DNA from: Cristatella mucedo
Taxonomy: Eukaryota; Bryozoa; Phylactolaemata; Cristatellidae
NCBI GenBank assembly: GCA_009760855.2
Contig: WPIO01000008.1
Span: forward strand, 1,884,501-1,948,500
Reading direction: 5' to 3'
Length of the DNA stretch: 64,000 nucleotides
In this document: positions 55,600 to 64,000 of the stretch, piece after piece
How the letters are laid out: every line of letters begins with the position of its first letter
Position numbering within the stretch: position 1 is the first letter of the stretch
Made by a program: the position numbers and the translations under genes
Notes under the pieces: generated by a model
What the model saw: only the letters and a program-made list of their open reading frames with translations
Database searches by the model: none
What the model was told of the DNA's origin: nothing

Positions 55600-56800
55600 A
55601 CTAGAATACGATCAAGCTGGAAATTACAACTTTGATTCCACTGCTGCTATGCAGTCTCAGAAATCGAGGGGAGTTCGTTTCCGGGGTATTTCTTCTGCAT
55701 AGATGTGTTTTCCTAACGCCTTCTGAGATCAGGCAATAGGCAAAGTAACCTAGCCTATGTCCCCCGAACTGTAGTCTATGTATTGAATGCCCCCTATCTT
55801 AGGACTATAAATTGTACGTACCCGTATTGTATGTCCCCATCGATGACACGGAAAGCCCGGCTGAGCTTCGATAGGCTGCACGTGGCTGCACGCAGATGAT
55901 TCGCCACATGGCCCACCCCAACCTTAGCTCTCTCTGAAAATTTTCGTAGTAGTCCCAACCCAGAGCAACTCGTCAGCACTGCCTCGATATCTAAGCTGAG
56001 TTCGCCTGTTGCAGCTCGAAGGACGATCGTCACCGTTCGCCGAGCAGCAAAGGCTGCCTGGTATCTATCATTTGTTGGAGAATCACGAGGACTTTCTCAG
56101 TAAACTATAAGTAAATATTAGATGATTCAACGGCCTCATTTATGTAGCACACAGAAGAGCCATCGTGGCCTATCACTCTTTCTGGCAGCAGGCAATAAAC
56201 CAGTGCCTGCCTCAGTACTCCACTCCACGACCTGGCTAGTAAAGCTCGAGGGCCTTACAGGAATGAATATGGCGTAGCTGTTGGCAGAAGTTGAGATGGA
56301 AGGTCAGTCTATATGTTTTCAAGGAATGGCCATATATGACGTAATAGCTAACTTTTTAATAGCTATGTAATGCGCATAATTCGCAGCCACTTTCCTGCAA
56401 GAAAATTCGAGACCCACTTATTTAGTGCCGGTGACGTGCCGACCTTAAGCCAGTTTAATATTATTTTCAGGACAGTTGGCACTGGTGACTTCGACAATCA
56501 ACACACTGTTGGGGTTTCGCATAGGTCAGCAATCCCGCACTTAATCTTTGCTGAAGTAACCTAGCTGAATGGATAGCAATGTGGGAAGACAGTCGTGCCA
56601 AAAGACCAATGCATTCACTGTAGATGCCGATTCAACAACAATGTAAATAGTTTTCGAAAATCTAAGAGATAGCATAAGCTACGAGACAAGCTAAGAGATG
56701 GCATTTCAGACAATTTCGTGATCGAGCCAGCTTTTTCAGATCTTCAAACAAAATAGTTCCCTAAGCCTCTGCTGTATCGAAGAGAGCCGGTGGCTTTCTT
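55600..56800. other. Stretch between CCDC172 and the SH2 gene
   Basis: The segment holds a decayed SINE of type 2 at about 56115-56250. It also has a minus-strand open frame at 55794-56033 (ATG start, 79 residues, with SLDIEAVLTSCSGLGLLRKF) that I do not recognise. It could be a 3' UTR or unrelated exon of the SH2 gene. Nothing else is supported. Confidence 0.4.
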
Positions 56801-56804
56801 TACG

Positions 56805-56951
56805 TCACGTCTCCATCGTAAGCGGTCGTCTTAGCTTTAGCATGACGGTTCCGTCTCTTATAGGGATTGGCTCTTTTAGATGATAGGCCACGAGATCGTC
56901 GAGTGAATGAAAATTCCCGTCGCCGCCATTGGGTGCCAAGCTCCACGAGAC
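56805..56951 (-). CDS. SH2 adaptor last exon (SH2 C-terminal half)
   Basis: After acceptor tattctcgcag, 48 codons encode VSWSLAPNGGDGNFHSLDDL, VAYHLKEPIPIRDGTVMLKL and RRPLTMET, then TGA. FHSLDDLVAYH is the second SH2 helix. Phase 0 agrees with the exon at 58852. Confidence 0.85.
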   Translation of the reverse strand, partial: VSWSLAPNGGDGNFHSLDDLVAYHLKEPIPIRDGTVMLKLRRPLTMET

Positions 56952-59900
56952 CTGCGAGAATAAGCAGCAAACTCCACTCAAAGCATGTGCCACTTCGCAT
57001 CGGCCAAGTAGCGATGAATAGTATCCAACTGCCTTGCTCGACCACCAGTCTCAATCGATGCTCTTAATTTTCGGCTATTTAATTTCCGCGACACCTTAAC
57101 GTGCCATATCAAACCATATAAACGGAACCGTATACATAGTGTTCTTATTAAGCCGCAATGAAACAATATACAGCAGCTGTTGGCAGCTGGATGCAAGATG
57201 GGTAGCCACACTACACGAGCGATACAGCTGGCGCAAGGCACGGACAGAAGGACAGATAGGTGAGTCACATTAGTGAAGTAGGAAGTCGCGAAGCCTGCCG
57301 AGACGTGGAATCTCGACGCATCTGCTGAGCCCCGAGGTTGAGCAGCTCTGAAAGACACCAATGTATTAGACTACACGAGTAGCTCACCCGTTCGGGAATA
57401 TTTTTTTGGCAAGTAAATCTGGTCTGTTTCGGTGCAAATGAGCCTACCTACGAGTCCCCTCTATTGTTCTTATCCAGTTTATCTATCTGAAGTTCGAGTT
57501 TGTCCGACGCTTGCTTCAACCGCTTGCTCCTCGGACGAGTTCGGTTAGATTTTCGCTCTGCCGATCACAGACTATGGAACTCACTTCAACAATTGTTATG
57601 CAGCTAACATCTATATCCTGCTGCTAACAATGGTACATCCATTCCAGCCATCCTAAGCTGCAACTTCCTTGCTACTCACTACCTAAACTGCCCTCCTGCC
57701 TCAGCTATGCTTCTTACATTCTCTTGATTTCGCAAGATGAAGTCTCTTGGCTAGCAAATGCATATAATAATAATACACTTGATAAAACGCTTTGAGAGAA
57801 CTCAATCTCTTTCTAGGCGCTTTACACTTGCAGGATAGCAAAAGCTTCTCAAGCTTTGAGTGCCCAATAGAAAACTCTCCTGCCTAAAACTCACTTGGTC
57901 TGTGTGACTTTGTGGAGTTACAGACGGCGATACATTGCATTACATTAGATTGATGCTTCTCACCGACCTCAATCCTTAATCTTCAACCTCAAATCCTGGA
58001 GACCATACCTTGAGTTTCTGTGCACGCGAGGAGTTTCGTACCTCCGACTGCCATTACGACATCCCACTAATTGGAAATTTAAAATGTAATAACCCAGCTG
58101 TCTTTCAGTGTATTTGCATTGCCATGTGAATGTTCATCATGTGAAGATAGCTATTCTCGCTGTCCATGTTATCTATAAGTTGACATGCTCGAACGCAGTC
58201 AATGTGAAACGCCTAAAAAGAGATTAATTTCTCTTTGGTAGCTACGAAGATGCCTTTTTTCATTACTTTGTAATGTAATGTAATATATCTCCATCTGTAA
58301 CTCCAAAAGACTATGTGGGTATTACGCAGGAGAGTTTTGCGTAGTGCACTCGAAGCCTAAGCGACTTTCGGTACGCATTCGGTAGCCAACAGACTTCGTC
58401 TCACGCAGCAAAGAGAAAGTGGGAGGCATAGCAGAGTCAGGAGAGCAGTTGAGGTAGTGAGTAGCATGGAAGTGGCAGCTCAGGACTGCTGCAAAAGATG
58501 AGTCGGCAGCAGTAGAGTAGTTGTAATTGCTATTACTGTTATTATGAAAAACGTGTACGTATAAGGCCTTCAAGGAAAAGCAGCCTGCATTTGTTAAAGC
58601 TTTCATGTAGCAGGGGTTGTGCAGACTAACACCAGAGCAGTTAGGCACTGTTCGTGCATTCTCCGGCGGTACAATCTTCCGATATGCAGTTACAGCCAGA
58701 CAAATGCACACAATGATGTCCAGCAGCACTGAATTTCAATCCAATTTACTCGTGCCCTTAGATCTCACTGTGTGACGACTCGCTCGGTGAGCATACAAGC
58801 AAAAGCAGCCACTCGCTGCTTCGTGATTCCATTAACATCGTCCAAACATACCTGAGTAGCCGGATAGCTGTGCTGATACACCTTAAGGCTATGGATCTGA
58901 CCAAATCCGGTAACGCAAAGCACCTGAAAAAAATAACAAAAAAAAACTTTAAGGGTATAGCATCACCGAAGGCCTGACAGTAGGTTGAGTAAGCACCACC
59001 CTGTTTATTGGCTAAATTTGGTGTCAGATGCGATTAAGAGCAAAAAAGGGGAAAGAGAGGGAGAGATCAGGACTGCCACAATGGTGAATGCCGACTTTCA
59101 TATCGTTCACTTCCAAGCAGCAGTTGCATCGATCCAAGCATTTAGAACTTGATAGGACTATACATATTGTCCTGCATCAAGTGCCGATGTATGTGTATGT
59201 GCAACCAGGCATTCAGCACTAGTATCACCGATAGTGCTACTGATTGCCCCAAGGCAGCTACTGAAGGCTTGTCTAGAGAAGTTCAACAAGCACGATCACT
59301 CTTTGCTGTAGTCCATGTTCGTCGCCATTATAGGCAGTGCAGCAGCACTGCAAGAGTGACTTTGAGCCATCAATAAGCACCGAGCTTGGACAGCACTTAA
59401 TGGAGCCTTCGAGCTAAAGAAAGCTATCAATTCACAAGCAAAGTTCGCCAGCCGACCATTCAAAATGAGCCCAAAGTCTTCGTGCTACAGTCGATAAAGA
59501 ATCGACGAAGGATCTGTGAAACTTCTATTTCTGCCATCTCTCCACTCAGACAGCAGCTAACCTTAGTCATTGCGTCGCTGCTGTCACGGATGAGGAATAC
59601 GCCGTCCTCTCCTTTAAATCCTCGGAGTGCGCTACAACAATGTATGAGCCATGCATAAGCTTTAGCCAGCGCAGGCGCAGTGTGCTTTGACCTAGAAAAG
59701 GCCCAAAGGCTGCACGGCCAGCGGTCAGAGGGTGTAGGCCAACTGGCAGAGCTGTAGGGGGGTCGTCGTCAGGCAGCTGCAACCCTCCCACCCCACCCCT
59801 GCAGTCCCTTTCGGTGCCTCCTTCGCGACGACCGACTATCGACAGGTCATGGCACTCCGAAGCTGTTTCTCCGTGGCCCAGCATGACATCGACACTTATA

Positions 59901-61642
59901 CTCCTCCTTGTCAGCGCCAACCCGGCCGCGCAATGCCTGCCGCTGTTCTCAGGCCTGGACACGGGCAGACGTGCTAAGCGACAGGCGAGCCGATCGGAGA
60001 ATGGCTAGCAGTGAAGCCGGTGCCTGACGAGATGCGAGCTCTGGGGAGGGAGTTGCTATGCACACAGCAGCTCAGGCATCAGAGGCAGGACTCCTCGAAT
60101 GCTGCTCAAGCAGACAGGGACCAATTACCTGTTGGCTGAGTCCTTTGACCCCGTCCAGTAAAAGCTACTTCCGACGGCAGATCTTCTGCCTATTGGTGGC
60201 TGCTCGGTCACATGTGTGCCACGCGACGACGCCTGGTCCTGTGACAAGAAACCGCCGAAGGAAGTTGGTGCCCGTGAGCGCCAGTGCACCTCATGCATGC
60301 GCGATAAGCTGCGTTTTCCGTCAGGCTTGCAGCAGCAGCAGCACCTGCTGGTAGAGCACATCTAGATTTTCGGCGCTGCTCGAGAGACGAGAAGCGCATA
60401 TAGAAACCTTCCACTCGCTTGTCCCGGCAGCGGTCGGGCACTCGAGCAAGGGGTCAGGGCAGCACTGCAGCTCAGAGAGTGTCGGACGCATGCAGAGACA
60501 CTCGCCTGCTGCCGAGAAGAAACGTTAGAAGACTGCTGCTGTGGTGGCGGCGGAAACTGTCTGGCTGGCTTCGGCGAAGCTCCGGTGCTTGTCGAGCTGG
60601 GTCGCTCGTGGGTCGGCCTGCAAGGCGTGGGGCTGTAGACCTTTGCCCAGAGCCGCACTCGCTGGCTGAGCGGCGCACCGCCAGATGCTGTGCGGATGCT
60701 CTGCGTGGGCGGCGGCCGAGTCACTGCGCCGAGCAAGAGCGCGGAGCCACCGAGCAGACAGTGGTGACTTATTATGCTGCTGCTGCTGCTGCCGCTGCTG
60801 CTGCTGCTGCTGTGGAGCATCCCTTCATTTCGTGTGGTCACACGAGGTGGGACAGCATGCAGCAGCTTAACGTTTCTGCAACAATCTTGCAGGAGCGGCG
60901 CAATTTTTTTTAGAGATTTGCGCTTCCCTGAGTCTGCAAGCCCCTCACCACTGCACTCCCACCTCAAGGCTCGTCGTTGGTAAAAGGGCATGCCGAGGCA
61001 TGCGAGCAAGCAAGCAGCACTAGCCGAGGGCTCGCTGGCCCAGTGGTTAAGGTGCTCGCCTCGACCAAGGTCAAAGTGAATGACCGAGGTCGTTCGCTCA
61101 AGCCCCGGGGCATATGTAAAGCCCCTGAATAGAGATCGAGTTCTCTTGGGGTGCCATACAAATCAATTATATTAGCGAATTACTTTATCCTCATCGTCGT
61201 GCCTTCCTTCGAACTAGCCAAAGCAACGTGCTTTGCTGATTTTGGGATTCGAACCCTAGCTTCGTGTGCAGAAAGCAGTCGCCTTGCAGCTCCCCTTTCC
61301 TAGCAGACGAGCAGTTCTAGTTCCGGTTGCCAGCCACACTGGCAGCAATGAATACTGCTCAGCAATCATAGCTATTTCACCTACTTTAAATTACTGCCAG
61401 ATGCAGATGCAGCTGAAATCGATGGCTGTGGAGTAGAAGTGGGCTCGACTGAAATCTAAAAAATATTCCAAAAGCAATCGCTGCTGCACATCGTGCGCTG
61501 CCTGAACGGTGGGCTAGGATGGCACAGATACCAAGTCAGTCCGATGCCAGTAGTCTCTCGGTTTACACGGGACCCCAAGACCCTCAGCTCTGGCCAAAAC
61601 CACATATGCAGAAGCAGCTAGATGGAGGGAATGAGAGTTAGA

Positions 61643-61714
<72 letters not shown>

Positions 61715-61915
61715 TAAGCAAAATAACACGAAGGGAGAGAAGTAAGAGGAAGGAGAGAGGTGAAGTCACATGGGCTTGCCAAGCTCGAATAAGGGGTCTT
61801 GCATAGCATATCGTTCCAGTGAAAGGGGGCTCCAGTCCTTACTTGCACTTGTGGTGGAGGAGGAAATTGCCTTGCAATCTTGGGGGGACCGTTTGTGGCG
61901 CTGCCTGGTAAAGAC
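56805..61915 (-). CDS. SH2-domain adaptor, SLP-76/BLNK-like (partial gene span)
   Basis: The gene encodes a proline-rich adaptor with a C-terminal SH2 domain, the layout of LCP2/SLP-76, BLNK and CLNK, which bind phosphotyrosine in receptor signalling. Placed exons on the minus strand are 61843-61915, 60408-60617, 60129-60344, 59562-59631, 58852-58923 and 56805-56951. The SH2 domain reads SSFYWTGSKDSAN, ALRGFKGEDGVFLIRDSSDA with the phosphate-binding arginine of FLIR, KVLCVTGFGQIHSLKVY, and NFHSLDDLVAYHLKEPIPIR. It ends LRRPLTMET and a stop. Two upstream exons repeat the motif ARQFPPPPQ. The N-terminus was not found and may lie beyond 62 kb. The SH2 identity is firm; the family assignment is inferred. 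Confidence 0.75.
57560..57955 (+). mobile_element. LINE 3' fragment, ATTACATT-tail family, with nested LINE tail
   Basis: The sequence from gatcacagactatggaactc through tttgtggagttacagacggc to gatacattgcattacatt follows the end of the 41355-43170 element. It is interrupted at about 57765-57835 by a reverse-oriented ATT-tailed LINE end. One LINE family has inserted into the other. Confidence 0.75.
58260..58525 (-). mobile_element. LINE 3' fragment, ATTACATT-tail family
   Basis: On the minus strand, AAVLSCHFHATHYLNCSPDS and SVGYRMRTESRLGFECTTQN are followed by the family 3' end and a tail of attacattacaaag. It lies in an intron of the SH2 adaptor gene. Confidence 0.88.
58852..58923 (-). CDS. 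SH2 adaptor exon (SH2 central strands)
   Basis: Twenty-four codons, VLCVTGFGQIHSLKVYQHSY and PATQ, lie between acceptor tttttttcag and donor gtatgt, phase 0 at both ends. They form the central beta strands of the SH2 domain. Confidence 0.85.
59562..59631 (-). CDS. SH2 adaptor exon (phosphotyrosine pocket)
   Basis: Twenty-three codons, ALRGFKGEDGVFLIRDSSDA and MTK, lie between acceptor ttgttgtag and donor gttagc. FLIRDSS holds the invariant arginine that contacts phosphotyrosine. Phase 2 in and phase 0 out fit the neighbours. Confidence 0.87.
60129..60344 (-). CDS. SH2 adaptor exon (linker and SH2 start)
   Basis: The frame ends SAVGSSFYWTGSKDSAN, which fits the opening W-x-G of an SH2 domain, before donor gtaatt in phase 2. 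The start (acceptor accagcag at 60345) is chosen for phase and is tentative. The upstream part is a basic linker without recognised motifs. Confidence 0.65.
60408..60617 (-). CDS. SH2 adaptor proline-rich exon
   Basis: After acceptor gccttgcag the frame reads RPTHERPSSTSTGASPKPAR and QFPPPPQQQSS, a likely SH3-binding segment. It repeats the ARQFPPPPQ motif of the exon at 61843. The donor gtttct at 60407 is tentative but fits phase. Confidence 0.6.
60774..60812. repeat. (CTG)n trinucleotide repeat
   Basis: An imperfect CTG run lies in an intron of the SH2 adaptor gene, and reads as a Ser/Leu/Cys run in translation. Confidence 0.85.
61030..61174 (+). mobile_element. Chimeric SINE, type 1
   Basis: A second full copy, with A box cagtggttaagg, B-box-like cgctcaagcccc and the LINE-like end gagatcgagttctcttgggg then tgccatacaaatcaatta. 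Confidence 0.82.
61225..61325 (-). mobile_element. tRNA-like SINE head
   Basis: On the minus strand, agggttcgaatccc is a good B box and gctgcaaggcgactgctttc a preceding arm, with no conserved tail. It is probably a SINE remnant. No full cloverleaf was demonstrated, so a tRNA gene is not called. Confidence 0.45.
61650..61712. repeat. (AG)n microsatellite
   Basis: About 62 bp of AG in an intron of the SH2 adaptor gene. Confidence 0.95.
61843..61915 (-). CDS. SH2 adaptor upstream proline-rich exon
   Basis: Between acceptor catcctttacag and donor gtaagg, the frame reads SLPGSATNGPPKIARQFPPP and PQVQ. It shares KxARQFPPPPQ with 60408-60617. Its phase to the next exon is not resolved, so another exon may lie between (for example 61395-61448, between atttcag and gtaatt). 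Confidence 0.6.
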
Positions 61916-62039
61916 CTGTAAAGGATGGACGGCAGCATGTGATTGCAGCAGCTCAGCATTTATTTTCTGCTGCATGTCGTGGTAGTAAAGGTCAGGCTGA
62001 TTCAGCAGCTTCATTTCTATAGCAACAGAATAGTGTCAG

Positions 62040-62320
62040 TGGCTATAAATGCATCTGTTTATCACAGCATTTAGTGGGTCCATGTGCTTCGTCCTTAGTA
62101 TTCTTATGCACGCTGACACCGTGCATGCTACCACTAACCATATTTGCATGCTGACCCTGTGAATGTCACCTATAACCATGTTATACTTGTTCTCATTGAG
62201 CATGCTACTTATTAAACATCCGGTCACGTTTCATTTTCAGCAAACGTAACGTGTCTAGAAAGAGATTAAGTTCTCTGAGGGTGCTGTGCAAATTTACTAC
62301 TGTCACTACTGTTATTATTG
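62040..62320 (+). mobile_element. LINE 3' UTR fragment, (ATT)n family
   Basis: The 3' UTR blocks are in the family order: catttagtgggtccatgtgc, catgctaccactaaccatat, gtctagaaagagattaagtt, gggtgctgtgcaaatttact and ATT-like triplets. It is 5'-truncated. Confidence 0.85.
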
Positions 62321-62544
62321 TCACATTCTATTTCATTTCATTCTATGTCACATCACCGTTTCTTCTTCCTGGCTTGCAATAAAGGGCAATAAAGGATTGG
62401 CTGCTGAAGAAGTCAAACACACGACCTGGGTCGCTAAGTGTGAGCACCATGACCAGAAGAGTAAAGAACCAGCTGCATGAAGCTCGAAGTGTAAAGGGCT
62501 CAAAGTGTAAAGCTCGGCTGACGTGAAGCACAGGTAGTCACAGG

Positions 62545-62705
62545 TACATAGCAACAGCAAAGGCCGTAACAGCCATCACCACTTCACCACATCACCACAT
62601 CACATCATCACTTGCAGTCGGAAATAAAGGATCGCCCACTACAGGGCTAAAACTAACGGCTTCGGTCGTGAAGTGCTAGCATCTTACCCCCTGGAAAGTA
62701 GATAG
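62545..62705 (-). mobile_element. tRNA-derived SINE, type 2, decayed
   Basis: It shares the gtaacagccatcaccact and aaaggatcgcccactacagg blocks and the cggtcgtgaagtgctagca end with 2925-3110. A catcaccacat expansion lies inside. Confidence 0.6.
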
Positions 62706-62709
62706 CGCT

Positions 62710-63225
62710 TGCTGCAATCTGCAGTACGGTTTTCCTACCTCACCTCAGGCCTGATAAAGAGCACTGCCTGTGGCAGCCAACTTGAAGGGTAAATGTCGAG
62801 ACAATACTGAAAAGATTGGTCCAACAATCGAATAATTGTTAGGGGTACATTTCATAAGACAAACATTTTAAAAATGAGATCAGACGTTTTGACGATTTCC
62901 AGGAAAGCGTGACAAAAACGATTAGGCAAAGCATGTTTAATCCGGAAGTAAACGGAAGCAAAATTTCTAAAAATAAAATTTTTATCAATCTCTTCATCAT
63001 ATGCAACTTGTATTCCAACTTATTGAACCTTGATGCATTGAGGTAGATGTTTCAGCTCGTTGAGGTGCATGATTGTGACTTTTAAAAAAGCTTTATACAC
63101 AGTGTAGCTTTGAGTAAATTCCATAACTTGGCCAATACTATGTGGATCAACGTGAAATTTAAAAGTTGAGTTCAGCTCTGCTTTTACATCACAGCGATTT
63201 TTATTTCTGATTTCGGTTGGAAAAT

Positions 63226-63291
<66 letters not shown>

Positions 63292-63560
63292 CATGATTGC
63301 AGAATGTAAAGTTCAAGGAAATTTGATGCCATGCGTGAGTAAAACTTATCAAACCTCTACAATGCATTAAGACCCTTTTGCTGATTTAATCTGTGAGTGA
63401 TGCAAGCATGTCTGCTTGAAAGGAACGTGCTTGGTGAGGTGAAGGATGAAGAAAGCAATCGACCTAAGCATAGACATCCGATAGCAAATGCGATGTCGTA
63501 AAACTCTGCAGACCCAGTTCAATGGGCAGACTCCAAAAGCCGATGCAGAAGCCCAAACAA
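62710..63560. other. AT-rich stretch, nothing recognised
   Basis: No exon or repeat family was identified apart from the TA microsatellite at 63226-63288. Confidence 0.5.
63226..63288. repeat. (TA)n microsatellite
   Basis: About 63 bp of TA. Confidence 0.96.
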
Positions 63561-63693
63561 TCAGGCTCTACTCTATCGGCTCCCAGCTTCGGTGAGGCCA
63601 TGCCTGTTGCTGGCAGTACTTGGGTTTGAGTATGCCGGCCAGTGAAATGTGCATAGAGAAAGCTGGTGCATCTCTATAGCAACCAGGGTCTAC

Positions 63694-63775
63694 AGCAGCA
63701 GCAGCAGTACAGCAGCAGCAGTAGTGGCAGCAGCAGTAGTGGCAGCACCAGCGAGGAGCAGCAGCAGCCGATGCT
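63694..63775. repeat. AGC-rich trinucleotide repeat
   Basis: An imperfect agcagcagtagtggc array over about 80 bp. Minus-strand open frames through it are Cys/Ala runs and are not called as genes. Confidence 0.8.
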
Positions 63776-64000
63776 ACTGCTGCTCCTAGTTGCTTTAATG
63801 TTTTGCTGGCAACGATAATCATGCAGATACAAATGCACCTGGTCTTTTCTCCCGTGTAAGCTGCACTAGTACATAACAGCAGCCTTAAGTTCCCAATGAT
63901 TAGTACAGCATTGGACAAGCGAACAACCAGGCACATTTGCTAAAGCTAGTGTGTGCACGGCCTCTCACTCTCACACACCCACACGTGCACACGCGCATGC

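Noticed and set aside
57062-57361. Minus-strand frame with LCIRFRLYGLIWHVK resembling an SH2 strand
   Set aside because: A complete SH2 domain is already assembled from other exons with agreeing phases, so this resemblance is taken as chance.
61920-62014. Minus-strand frame beginning MKLLNQPDLYYHDMQQKINA
   Set aside because: It looks protein-like, but it runs into the polypyrimidine acceptor of the exon at 61915 with no donor, and is in a different frame from the ARQFPPPPQ motif. It is not called as an exon.

Overview
The window is nuclear DNA of an animal (metazoan). Its genes are split into many short exons joined by GT-AG introns, and the spaces between exons are filled with CR1/L2-like LINE fragments, tRNA-derived SINEs and very long dinucleotide microsatellites. 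I could not name the species. Protein divergence from human suggests a non-vertebrate bilaterian, which is an inference only.

Five conserved genes can be read exon by exon from splice sites, phase agreement and homology to remembered family sequences. From left to right: (1) UMP-CMP kinase (CMPK1-like) on the minus strand, 76-7155, six exons, 196 aa. (2) STIL, the centriole-duplication scaffold, on the plus strand, 10085-28411. Its PRxxPxP motif, coiled coil, STAN motif and C-terminal end are all visible. (3) MED26, a Mediator subunit, on the minus strand, 31018 to about 39763. Its TFIIS-N/LW domain is split by a 6.5 kb intron, and the conserved C-terminal domain lies in one large exon. (4) CCDC172, a small coiled-coil protein, on the minus strand, 46801-54544. 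Its last exon runs into a retrotransposon tail. (5) An SH2-domain adaptor of SLP-76/BLNK type on the minus strand, 56805 to about 61915, with proline-rich exons followed by a C-terminal SH2 domain.

CMPK1 and STIL lie head to head, as they do on human chromosome 1p33, so this looks like ancient microsynteny. The most striking observation is in STIL. The exon that should lie between the exons at 10085-10432 and 11049-11114 is present at the right place, with the right length and phases, but on the opposite strand (10870-11004). It is flanked by a short inverted TGCAG/CTGCA pair, and flipping the segment would put it directly behind a good splice acceptor. This is either a micro-inversion that disables STIL in this haplotype or an assembly error.

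Mobile DNA: one LINE family ends in (ATT)n. Its longest copy is 11580-14700, minus strand, with endonuclease and reverse-transcriptase remnants. A second LINE family ends in an ATTACATTGC-like tail. Its best copy is 41355-43170, plus strand, with a near-intact reverse transcriptase broken by two stops. At least three SINE types are present, one of which joins a tRNA-like head to a LINE-type 3' end. Convergent STIL and MED26 are separated by 2.6 kb that holds a 20-bp-arm hairpin (29922-29965). GC-rich stretches sit at the 5' ends of CMPK1, MED26 and CCDC172 and are probable promoters. No rRNA, CRISPR or bacterial-type operon was seen.
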